Of a DNA stretch of 24,601 nt, positions 8,126 to 14,108 are shown one piece after another. Every line of letters begins with the position of its first letter. The stretch's first letter is position 1. The stretch comes from JASFQI01 sp050115555. Lineage in GTDB: Bacteria > Desulfobacterota > DSM-4660 > Desulfatiglandales > HGW-15. The stretch is from contig JASFQI010000029.1 of NCBI GenBank assembly GCA_050115555.1, positions 1-24,601 of the forward strand, written 5' to 3'. A model generated the notes under the pieces. The model was not told the origin of the DNA and searched no databases. It was given only the letters and a program-made list of their open reading frames with translations. The translations under genes were made by a program, and so were the position numbers.

Positions 8126-8592
8126 GACCTTCCTCCTCCTGAAACAATCGGGTTTTCGTCTTTAAAAACATTTTACACAGCACGTGTTCAGGCGGAAAGC
8201 CCGAATCCCCGGAAGGCAGCGCCCCTCTTAGGATACGAGAAAGCACATGCGATGTCCTCTTGAGGGTGACTTTATATATCGCACACAGAGAGGACAGAGG
8301 ACACATGGGAAGGCGCAGTGAAACCATTCCCTTCGTTTTCTTCAGGATCTCTGTGGTGAAAGATCCATGTCATCCGTGTTTACGAAAAGTTGCACTTCAC
8401 CATGAAGATAGATCCTATCGTCTTTCTGTCAATCGACACCGAGTACGGTGACAATGCCTTGACACGTCCTCGCCATCCGAATATGTTCTAGGATCGATGA
8501 GTTCGTGTCCATTCGCAAACCGAATCAGAGTACGGCTGCGTTTTCAGTGTTGGACAGGAACGAGTCAGGAATCGTTGCAAGGGGGCACGCGG
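8126..8592. other. Intergenic region between divergent genes
   Basis: This 467-bp gap separates the minus-strand Cys-rich gene from the plus-strand Rrf2 gene. It holds a good sigma-70-like promoter (8459-8487) for the latter. The stretch 8275-8420 contains words such as CACAGAGAGGACAGAGGACACA and CTCTGTGGTGAAAG that look like decayed low-complexity repeat remnants. No supported gene was seen. Confidence 0.45.
8459..8487 (+). promoter_or_regulatory. Sigma-70-like promoter for the Rrf2-MBL operon
   Basis: TTGACA at 8459-8464 and TATGTT at 8482-8487 are separated by exactly 17 bp. This gives a perfect -35 box and a 4/6 -10 box, with transcription expected to start near 8494 and a leader of about 100 nt before the Rrf2 start codon. 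Confidence 0.6.
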
Positions 8593-9003
8593 ATGAAACT
8601 TTCCACACGAGGCCGCTACGGAATGCGTCTCATGGTGGAGCTGGCACGCCATTACGGCCACGGCCCGCTCAGCATGAGATCGATTTCCCGAAATCAGAAC
8701 ATCCCAGTCAAGTATCTGGAGCAATTGATTATCCCCCTGAAAAAGGGGGGGCTGATCCAAAGCGCCCGAGGACCCAAAGGCGGTCACATGCTCACCAAGC
8801 CCCCTAAAAAAATCAATGTCTGGGAGGTGCTGAACCTCCTTGAGACCCGCATGCTTCTAGTCAACTGTCTGTATGAGCCTTCCATCTGCGAAAACTCGGA
8901 CGAATGCCTGATCCGGCCGGTCTGGGGCGAGGCGCACACCGCCATGCAACGGGTCTTCGAGCAAACCACCCTGGAAGACATCCTGTTGAAAGAAACAGGC
9001 TGA
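8593..9003 (+). CDS. Rrf2 family Fe-S transcriptional regulator
   Basis: A 136-residue regulator starting at ATG 8593, nine bases after AAGGGGG; the open frame extends to 8497 but the family begins MKLSTRGRYG as here. The winged-helix domain occupies about residues 1-80, including ISRNQNIPVKYLEQL for DNA recognition and the wing ARGPKGGH. Three cysteines at 92, 99 and 105 (C-x6-C-x5-C) match the cluster-binding position of IscR-type Rrf2 proteins, so it likely senses iron-sulfur status, redox or a small molecule. The downstream hydrolase gene begins 29 bp later, in a probable operon. Autoregulation is common in this family and a promoter is visible upstream, but no operator could be assigned. 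It is not next to isc genes, so I would not call it IscR. Confidence 0.92.
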   Translation: MKLSTRGRYGMRLMVELARHYGHGPLSMRSISRNQNIPVKYLEQLIIPLKKGGLIQSARGPKGGHMLTKPPKKINVWEVLNLLETRMLLVNCLYEPSICENSDECLIRPVWGEAHTAMQRVFEQTTLEDILLKETG

Positions 9004-9032
9004 AACGCTGTCCGGTCATCGCAAGGGGCATC

Positions 9033-9701
9033 ATGGATCCGATGGAGCCGACTGACGGCCTGTTCGCATTTCTCTGGACCGATCCGGCTGTCAACAACTG
9101 CAACACCTACCTGATTCAAACCGACCGAAATATTCTGCTGGACCCCGGTCACCTGCACTTGTTCGACCGCCTGAGGAATCGGCTTGCCCGAAGATCCCTC
9201 AACGAGGCCGACATGGATGTCGTCCTCGTCACCCACGGCCACCCGGATCATTTGGAGGCTATTCAGGCCTTCTCCCGAACCCAGGCACTTGCCGCACTCC
9301 ATGTGGCGGAAAGGGATTTCCTCCGGGAAATGGGAGCACAAAGCGGCAACGGTCTGACGCCGGGTGGAGGCGAACCGGACTTCCTTCTGGAGGAAGGGGA
9401 GCTTCGAATCGGCGATGAGCCCTTCCAGGTCCTGCACACGCCGGGACACTCGCCGGGCTCTTTTTGCCTGTACTGGCCCCGTCGCAAGGCCTTGTTCAGC
9501 GGAGATGTGGTGTTTTCCGGAGGTCTGGGTCGAACGGACCTGCCGGGAGGAGACGGTCACGCCCTGAAGGCAAGCATTCAGCGTCTCTCGAGCCTCGAGG
9601 TGGATCTCCTTCTCCCGGGGCACGGGGAAATCGTCTCGGGATCCGATGCCGTGAAAAGGAACTTTCAGGAAATCGAAGAGGTCTGGTTTGCATACCTCTA
9701 A
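9033..9701 (+). CDS. MBL fold metallohydrolase (glyoxalase II-like)
   Basis: A 222-residue cytoplasmic protein. The start at 9033 follows AAGGGG; an in-frame ATG three codons later is possible. Metal ligands of the metallo-beta-lactamase fold are all present: HGHPDH (H68, H70, D72, H73), H139 in LHTPGHSPGS, D158 in FSGDVVFSGG and H197 in LPGHGE. The pattern, including GRTDLPGGD, is typical of the hydroxyacylglutathione hydrolase and persulfide dioxygenase-like branch. Members hydrolyse thioesters or oxidise persulfides; the sequence alone does not decide which. Co-transcription with an Fe-S-type Rrf2 regulator hints at a sulfur or redox stress role, which is inference. Confidence 0.9.
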   Translation: MDPMEPTDGLFAFLWTDPAVNNCNTYLIQTDRNILLDPGHLHLFDRLRNRLARRSLNEADMDVVLVTHGHPDHLEAIQAFSRTQALAALHVAERDFLREMGAQSGNGLTPGGGEPDFLLEEGELRIGDEPFQVLHTPGHSPGSFCLYWPRRKALFSGDVVFSGGLGRTDLPGGDGHALKASIQRLSSLEVDLLLPGHGEIVSGSDAVKRNFQEIEEVWFAYL

Positions 9702-9717
9702 CGCTGATATGCGACCT

Positions 9718-9760
9718 TCAAGGACCACAGGCGCCAAGATTGAGCGCCCAGTGCATCCGC
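9718..9760 (+). repeat. 43-nt repeat, copy 1
   Basis: This segment aligns without gaps to 13125-13167, with 35 of 43 bases identical. Shared blocks include TCAAGGACCAC and CCAGTGCA. It begins 17 bp after the stop of the MBL gene. Confidence 0.65.
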
Positions 9761-9782
9761 TTGCCGGGATTTGATTTCTTCG

Positions 9783-9805
9783 AAACCGATATCGTTATCG
9801 GGTTT
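9783..9805. repeat. Short imperfect inverted repeat
   Basis: AAACCGATA (9783-9791) and TATCGGGTTT (9796-9805) are complementary with a single bulged base around a TCGT loop. It lies in the gap upstream of the LysR gene and could be a hairpin or a regulator site. Confidence 0.35.
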
Positions 9806-9874
9806 GAAATCGAATTCCTCCGATTGGAAAGCAGTAAACGTCGGTTGCTCGTGGCCAGGATTCCTCTTTTTTTT

Positions 9875-9910
9875 GATTTCGATAGCGATTCCGATTTCGA
9901 TTTGGATGAT
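9875..9910 (+). repeat. Degenerate GATNNN hexamer tract
   Basis: Six successive hexamers start with GAT: GATTTC, GATAGC, GATTCC, GATTTC, GATTTG, GATGAT. They follow an eight-T run. The period is six and the last three bases vary, as in a decayed microsatellite. It ends 45 bp before the LysR start codon. Confidence 0.6.
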
Positions 9911-9954
9911 TTCCTTTACTTTTTGAACCAACGGTTTCAAAAGGGACCCCAACC

Positions 9955-10950
9955 ATGAAACGCGCGTTGCCGACCCACTCTCCCTCCATTGACTTCGATC
10001 TGCGACAGATGGAGATCTTCTGCAGGGTGGTGGAACTCGGGAGCTTCTCAAAGGCCGCTAAGGAAGTCTACCTGGCCCAGGCCTCTGTAAGTGAACGGGT
10101 GGCCAACCTCGAACGCATGGTTGGAACCCGCCTCCTGGACCGCCTGGGGAGACAAGTCGTACCGACACGTGCAGGGGAGCGTCTCTACCAGCGCGCTCTC
10201 CCCCTTCTGAGCATGAAACGCTCGATCTGCCTGGATATGGAAGGGTTCCTCGGTATGCAAAGGGGCGAGGTGCACGTAGGCGGTAGCACGATTCCAGGCG
10301 AGTACCTGCTTCCCGAGGTCCTCGGTCGCTTCTGTAAGACCTATCCCGGAATCTCCGTGCGTGTGGAAATCGCCGACACCGGCCGGATCACGGAACGCGT
10401 TCTGGAAGGGGCCCTGGAGTTGGGGGTCGTTGGAACCAGGGTACAGGATTCCCGCCTGGTTCAACAGAATCTGTGGGAAGATGAGCTCGTCCTCGCCGTC
10501 CCTTCGAACCACCCTTGGGAAAACCGGCGGGAGGTCTCCCTTAAAGACATTTACGAAACAGAGGCCTGGATCCTGCGAGAGGACGGCTCCGGCACCCAGA
10601 AAAGCCTGGACGACTTCCTCCGGAAGGCCGGTGGTAAGGGAATCGACTCCCTGACAGTCGCCGCCAGGCTGGGAAGCTCCACCGCCGTCAAGGAAGGCGT
10701 GAAGGCGGGGCTGGGCGTTGCGATCCTCTCCTCCCGTGCCATGGAAACCGAGCTGGCGAGCGGGGACCTCATAGCCCTGCGCGTGACGGACATTCCCATG
10801 AAGCGATGCTTTCACCTGATTCACGATCGGAGGCGGACCGCATCGCCCCTCTGCCGCGCCATGATGGACTTTCTACTCACAACGGCCGACTGCATCCAGG
10901 CACCGGCGGCTGAGGGGGACCCCTCACAACAAAAGGAGACCTCACCATGA
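9955..10950 (+). CDS. LysR family regulator, selenium-metabolism-associated type
   Basis: A 331-residue LysR protein. The winged helix-turn-helix lies at about residues 11-75, with FCRVVELGSFSKAA and the recognition helix AQASVSERVANLE. The effector domain runs from about 100 to 310 and carries GSTIPGEYLLPEVL and LREDGSGTQK. From memory these are characteristic of the LysR subfamily that tracks with selenium use in bacterial genomes (the family with motifs like STIPGQYLLP and REEGSGT). The gene ends ACCTCACCATGA, and that TGA overlaps the ATG of the next small gene, which itself has an in-frame TGA read here as selenocysteine. The pairing supports the selenium assignment. The N-terminal MKRALPTHSPSI extension is short and possibly not translated. 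Subfamily placement is my recognition, not a search result. Confidence 0.85.
   Translation: MKRALPTHSPSIDFDLRQMEIFCRVVELGSFSKAAKEVYLAQASVSERVANLERMVGTRLLDRLGRQVVPTRAGERLYQRALPLLSMKRSICLDMEGFLGMQRGEVHVGGSTIPGEYLLPEVLGRFCKTYPGISVRVEIADTGRITERVLEGALELGVVGTRVQDSRLVQQNLWEDELVLAVPSNHPWENRREVSLKDIYETEAWILREDGSGTQKSLDDFLRKAGGKGIDSLTVAARLGSSTAVKEGVKAGLGVAILSSRAMETELASGDLIALRVTDIPMKRCFHLIHDRRRTASPLCRAMMDFLLTTADCIQAPAAEGDPSQQKETSP
10934..10938 (+). promoter_or_regulatory. Ribosome binding site of the Sec-containing gene
   Basis: AGGAG at 10934-10938 lies 8 nt before ATG 10947, inside the last codons of the LysR gene. It supports real translation of the small gene downstream. Confidence 0.65.
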
Positions 10951-11177
10951 TGACCGGAGAAGACATTGTCGACTACCGGGGGGACTGCTGAAAAGCCTTT
11001 CTGGACGTAGGTTTATGTCTACGCATTCTTCCGGCGGGCAGACGGTTCGAGTTCATTGTCGAGGCGGACAAGCTGGATCGAATTTACCGGGTCGTCGCAC
11101 ACAACGGCGGTGAAGTCGTCAATGAAACGCCTCTGGGCGACGACGTGCAGGTCTGTGTCCGAAAAAAGAGCCCATGA
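10947..11177 (+). CDS. Putative selenoprotein: TusA/SirA-like carrier with in-frame TGA (Sec)
   Basis: The frame from ATG 10947 to TGA 11175-11177 has 76 codons and is open except for one TGA at codon 15 (10989-10991). The start overlaps the LysR stop as ATGA and has an AGGAG site 8 nt upstream. The product reads MMTGEDIVDYRGDC-U-KAFLDVG, then a continuous tail ending VQVCVRKKSP. Its plan fits the ~75-residue TusA/SirA fold: D-x-R-G motif near the N-terminus, a helix, FEFIVEAD strand, RIYRVVAHNGGEVV helix-strand, final strand. In TusA the catalytic cysteine is the seventh residue of D-x-R-G-x-x-C-P. The TGA occupies exactly that position in D-Y-R-G-D-C-U-K, next to a cysteine, and the proline is lost. 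A SECIS-like hairpin follows. TusA proteins carry persulfide sulfur; a Sec version beside a selenium-type LysR could move selenium or sulfur, which is inference. The alternative is a pseudogene with a nonsense mutation. The initiator could also be 10950. Confidence 0.72.
10992..11034 (+). promoter_or_regulatory. Candidate bacterial SECIS hairpin
   Basis: CGTAG (11006-11010) pairs perfectly with CTACG (11019-11023) around the loop GTTTATGT. A lower stem CTGGA (11001-11005) pairs with TCCGG (11030-11034) with a six-base bulge on the 3' side. The loop starts with G, and 19 nt separate the TGA from the loop. Both agree with the known bacterial SECIS pattern (a G in the first two loop bases, loop roughly 16-37 nt after the UGA). 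The element lies within the coding frame, as expected in bacteria. Confidence 0.6.
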
Positions 11178-11222
11178 GCCCTTCGGCTACCGTGAAACGG
11201 CCTTTGTTTCCGCTATGCCCTT

Positions 11223-11528
11223 CTACTTCTTGAGCTTCTCGATCATCTCCTCGACCTCACCGTAGCCCTCCTTGTAAAAAGACTCCTCTTCCGGATCCAG
11301 CTCCCGGAGAAGCCGCAGAAACTCTCCGGCATGCTCCTTCTCCTCGTTCGCAATATCCAGGAGCACCTCCCGGGCCAGGGCGTGATCCGTACTTTCGGCG
11401 GTCTGCTGGTAGAGCTGAATCGCCTCGTACTCCGCAGCGATCATGAACCGAATCGCCCGGATGAGCTCCTGATCCGTGAGCTTGCGGTCATTTTTCAACA
11501 CGGCAAAGGGCATACTGAATTCGGGCAT
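11223..11528 (-). CDS. Ferritin-like protein of the encapsulated ferritin (EncFtn) type
   Basis: A 101-residue two-helix protein. The start at 11528 is set by AAGGAGG six bases upstream; six extra in-frame residues to 11546 are unlikely. Helix 1 contains AAEYEAIQLYQQ (E33, Y40) and helix 2 NEEKEHAGEF (E63, H66). These match in spacing the ferroxidase residues E32, Y39, E62 and H65 of Rhodospirillum rubrum EncFtn, a half-ferritin that assembles into annular decamers and oxidises iron inside an encapsulin shell. No encapsulin gene is in the window and no cargo-loading peptide is obvious at the C-terminus (MIEKLKK), so it may be a free-standing relative. It follows the DUF3786 gene by 46 bp on the same strand. 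Role in iron storage or detoxification is by family. Confidence 0.85.
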   Translation of the reverse strand: MPEFSMPFAVLKNDRKLTDQELIRAIRFMIAAEYEAIQLYQQTAESTDHALAREVLLDIANEEKEHAGEFLRLLRELDPEEESFYKEGYGEVEEMIEKLKK

Positions 11529-11574
11529 CGAAAACCTCCTTTTCAAATCCTTCCGTTCGAATGAATTATAAATC

Positions 11575-12405
11575 TTATTCCTCTTCGTCCCGGCAAAGCA
11601 ACTGTCGAATCCGTTCGCTCAGGAACATGATGGATTCGATATCCAGATGGTCCACGATCGTTTCGTCAAAAAGCAGCTTGACTCGGGCGCCGTACCCCTC
11701 TTCCGGATCATCGTCCCAGAAGAGAAGCATGACCGGAATCCTCGGAAGGGCCTGAAACTGAAGCGCCACATCCACCTCCGAACCCTGACCCGTTACGTCT
11801 TCGCCCCCTAAGGCTTTTCCGGCCTCCAGGAGTTCCTGTGCGCGTCCCTGGAATCGTTGAATCAGCGGCTCCTCCACGTGACGCTTCATGGACTTCACCT
11901 TGCTCACGGTGTTTGGCAGCTCCACCAGGCCCTTCCAGGTGCCCGTCGGCTCCCTTCGTCCGCCCTGGGCCAGATGGTTGTAGATGAACACCTGCTCCCA
12001 CCGGGTCAGGGGCTCTCCATTGCCCTTTTCCACGGAGTCCGCCGTGATGCGGATCGTGTCCCGAAAATACGGAAGCTCAAGGGTCTCCTGGCCGGCTCCG
12101 GGGATCAGCCGACCTCCAATGCGTTCCGGAAGATCTGCAATGCGCATGGAAGCGGCGCGCTCCCGGGCCCACACAAGGGCGTCCGCTGCCATGTCCTTTC
12201 GGGTCCATTTGCCCGCTGCATATTGCTCGTCGAGTTCCTTCTGAGCCCAGTTCAGGGTCTCGGCATCCACATACGGACAGGTCTTCAGAGGAAGCCTCTC
12301 CGAGACCACCATGCTGGCAAATGCCATGCAACTCGGGTAACCGCACTCCCCGCAGTTGGTCTTGGGCAGCACCCGCTTGTACACGTCCAGGACGGACAAG
12401 GCCAT
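11575..12405 (-). CDS. DUF3786 protein with N-terminal 4Fe-4S domain
   Basis: A 276-residue cytoplasmic protein preceded by GGGAGG nine bases before the ATG. The N-terminus carries C18-x2-C21-x4-C26 and C43 in KTNCGECGYPSC and KTCPY. This is the four-cysteine 'Fes' pattern also seen in the corrinoid iron-sulfur protein of the acetyl-CoA pathway. From about residue 85 onward the sequence matches the DUF3786 type: ITADSVEKGNGEPLTRWEQ, VFIYNHLAQGG, then a C-terminal acidic part with MLLFWDDDPEEGYGA. The molecular function of DUF3786 is unknown; the family is common in anaerobes with Wood-Ljungdahl or corrinoid enzymes. It lies between a gene remnant upstream and the EncFtn-like gene downstream. 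Confidence 0.85.
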   Translation of the reverse strand: MALSVLDVYKRVLPKTNCGECGYPSCMAFASMVVSERLPLKTCPYVDAETLNWAQKELDEQYAAGKWTRKDMAADALVWARERAASMRIADLPERIGGRLIPGAGQETLELPYFRDTIRITADSVEKGNGEPLTRWEQVFIYNHLAQGGRREPTGTWKGLVELPNTVSKVKSMKRHVEEPLIQRFQGRAQELLEAGKALGGEDVTGQGSEVDVALQFQALPRIPVMLLFWDDDPEEGYGARVKLLFDETIVDHLDIESIMFLSERIRQLLCRDEEE

Positions 12406-12634
12406 GAATCAGGCCTCCCTTCTTCTGGAAGGAATCCCAACTCCTCCAGGAACATCGGCGTGCAGAACCGCTCGCCGAACGTCTGACCGAAGTCGAACTT
12501 CTTATACCCCTTCAGACCCAGGGGCTCCCATGCGCCATTTTTCCAGATCGTCGGGTTGAAGTCACTCAATTCCTACGCAAACGTCTGAACCGTGGACCCG
12601 GAAATGTCCAAATCCTTCCAAATGATTCTCACAC
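12406..12634 (-). pseudogene. Gene remnant resembling the C-terminal part of a saccharopine dehydrogenase-like protein
   Basis: On the minus strand one frame reads IIWKDLDISGSTVQTFA, a TAG stop (12582-12584), then ELSDFNPTIWKNGAW and on to KKFDFGQTFGERFCTPMFLEELGFLPEEG before it runs into the start of the DUF3786 gene. The block FDFG-x-x-FG-x-R-x-CTPMFLEEL reminds me of saccharopine dehydrogenase-family proteins of deltaproteobacteria, recalled from memory rather than searched. If so, both ends are missing and the TAG is a nonsense change. A strong AGGAGG (near 12628-12633) precedes the frame but is followed by no ATG, only GTG, ATC or ATT. Alternative: a short TTG-started peptide from 12569. 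Low confidence in the identity, moderate in its being non-functional. Confidence 0.35.
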
Positions 12635-12647
12635 CTCCTGCGGCCCC

Positions 12648-13037
12648 CTACCCGTATCCGAGTTCCGCCAGCCTCTCCTCATCCATTCCAAGGAAATGCG
12701 CAACTTCGTGAACTACGGTAATCTCGATTTCCCGTTCCATTTCTTCCACCGTCTCACAGATCGTTTCCAATGGCTCCTGGAAAAGGACAATCACATCCGG
12801 GTAAAGGGGCGGTTCCGCCACCGAGCGATCCCCCAGGGGAGTGCCCTGGTATACGCCCAGCAGAAGCTCGTCCGGCGGCAGGCCCATCTCGTCGAGCAAC
12901 TCCGCGGAAGGACGTGGCTGGACAGAGATCAGCACGTTGTCCAACCCTTTACGGATTTCACCGGGAATACGATCGACCGCTCTTTTCACAATTCGGTCGA
13001 ACGCACTAGGGCTCAGCTTGGACGATTCCGTACGCAT
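12648..13037 (-). CDS. Zincin-like metallopeptidase family protein
   Basis: A 129-residue cytoplasmic protein with the minimal metallopeptidase family layout. H110-E111-x-x-H114 lies in VVHEVAHFLGMDEERLAELGYG, where D119 or E120 would be the third zinc ligand. The middle contains LLGVYQGTPLGDRSV and DVIVLFQEPLE, both typical of this short zincin family found beside many housekeeping genes. A GAGGCG site lies ten bases before the ATG. Physiological substrate is unknown. The fold and active-site motif are clear. Confidence 0.9.
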   Translation of the reverse strand: MRTESSKLSPSAFDRIVKRAVDRIPGEIRKGLDNVLISVQPRPSAELLDEMGLPPDELLLGVYQGTPLGDRSVAEPPLYPDVIVLFQEPLETICETVEEMEREIEITVVHEVAHFLGMDEERLAELGYG

Positions 13038-13124
13038 ACGTTTTTCGCCTCACTATCGTGCCAAAGGAAGCGCTCGGACTTTTCCATCCCTTATCCCCAT
13101 TCGTGTACGCGGCTCATTTCGTCA

Positions 13125-13167
13125 TCAAGGACCACGGACACGAGGATCGAGCGTCCAGTGCACCCGC
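13125..13167 (+). repeat. 43-nt repeat, copy 2
   Basis: Matches 9718-9760 at 35 of 43 positions without gaps. Only 2 bp separate it from copy 2 of the 63-nt hairpin repeat (13170), so the two families form a composite here that is not kept at the other site. Confidence 0.65.
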
Positions 13168-13169
13168 AT

Positions 13170-13232
13170 ATTGAATCTCCCTGTAATCCCGCTGAAAGCG
13201 GGTGAGCAATGCGCGAGCTAAGCATTTTCAAC
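13170..13232 (+). repeat. 63-nt hairpin repeat, copy 2
   Basis: Same length as copy 1 (5904-5966) and about 79% identical. It starts ATTGAATCTCCCTG and ends GCATTTTCAAC, with a central CCCGCTGAAAGCGGG hairpin whose arms match copy 1 while the loop differs. It lies 3 bp beyond the stop codon of the frameshifted minus-strand gene. Confidence 0.8.
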
Positions 13233-13235
13233 AGG

Positions 13236-13849
13236 CTACCGAACTTCCACCCGCTCGATCAGCTCGAATCCTTCGATGCGCCGCTTCGCATTCGAGATCG
13301 TCCGCAGCCAAGTGATCCCCCGGGGAAGGGGCCGGGAGAGCGCTACATCCGTAGCAGCATAGTGAACGACGATCCAGTAGTACCCGTCCGGGGAACCAGG
13401 GGTCTCCAGCTTCCATGTCGTGATGGTTCGCCCCCCCCTTGAATCCATTTGAACCCCCCGGAAGCCGAATCGTAGAGCCAGTAGAGGTAGGGCGTATTGG
13501 GACCGGCCGGGACAAAGGCCTGGACTCGAAAATCCACATATCCGTCAAAGTTCATGTCTTCCAGAAAAAATCCCGCATCCTTTACATCCGATGTGGTGGC
13601 TCCCCCTACGGTGATCACCTGGGCGGGCTCTCTTTTTGAGACGACGTATACGGTAATGCGTTCAATCGTGGCAAGCGCCCCATCCACGCTCCCCTGGAGC
13701 ACAAATCGGAATTCGGGCAAGTCAGGGTGGACCTTGGCGGGGACCTCCCGCAGGACCTGTCCTTCGGCCGCGCACTCGATGCCGGGCAGCCCTATCAAGA
13801 GAACGCCCAGCGCCAGCACGAAAGGGACTCGCAATATCCTTCGGCACAT
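13236..13849 (-). pseudogene. Exported hypothetical protein split by a frameshift in a G8 run
   Basis: The frame from ATG 13849 encodes a signal peptide (MCRRILRVPFVLALGVLLIG to about AECAAEG) and a beta-rich domain. That domain has FFLEDMNFDGYVDFRV (an Asp-rich calcium-loop-like motif) and YLYWLYDSASGGFKWIQGG. It then meets eight consecutive C on the plus strand (13432-13439), that is G8 in the gene. After it the same frame turns into nonsense, while the next frame continues sensibly as RTITTWKLETPGSPDGYYWI to ERVEVR and a stop at 13236. One extra G would join them into about 204 residues. The DxNFDGYxD plus NxPYxYWLYD pattern resembles the XAC2610-related periplasmic family. The cause may be a sequencing error, a real mutation or slippage. 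The upstream in-frame ATG at 13942 has a purine-rich site too but would bury the signal peptide. Confidence 0.7.
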
Positions 13850-14023
13850 CCACGCGCAGACTCCCCAACCTCGTCCCTGGAGTGCCACACGCCATCCCGT
13901 CGAAACGCAAATTCCCGCCTTGAAGCTTTCCATCTTCTCCATGTGCTTCCCCGGGTTTCCGTTTTTCCCTCGGTGTCACAAAAATCCGCTTGTCCGCTGT
14001 TTGCTGCTCAATCATCCATTTAC

Positions 14024-14071
14024 AAATGCTTCGCTCGCGCATTCCTCAAGCTTGCTGCGGGGAGATTCAAT
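14024..14071 (-). repeat. 63-nt hairpin repeat family, short copy 3
   Basis: Read on the minus strand it starts ATTGAATCTCCCCGC and ends GGAATGCGCGAGCGAAGCATTT, matching both ends of copies 1 and 2. It is 48 nt because the central CCCGC/GCGGG hairpin is replaced by a short CAAGCTTG palindrome. It lies in the gap between the methyltransferase and the frameshifted gene. Confidence 0.65.
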
Positions 14072-14108
14072 TCCAGGGGTAAATCTCTTGTTTGCCAACC
14101 CCTCTATC

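Noticed and set aside
8784..9737. 317-codon minus-strand frame opposite the Rrf2 and MBL genes
   Set aside because: Both overlapped genes have intact motifs; the antisense product has no recognisable domain.
12582..12584. In-frame TAG read as pyrrolysine
   Set aside because: The surrounding frame has no clear start or stop of its own and runs into the next gene. Nothing shows a methylamine methyltransferase or Pyl machinery; a decayed gene is simpler.
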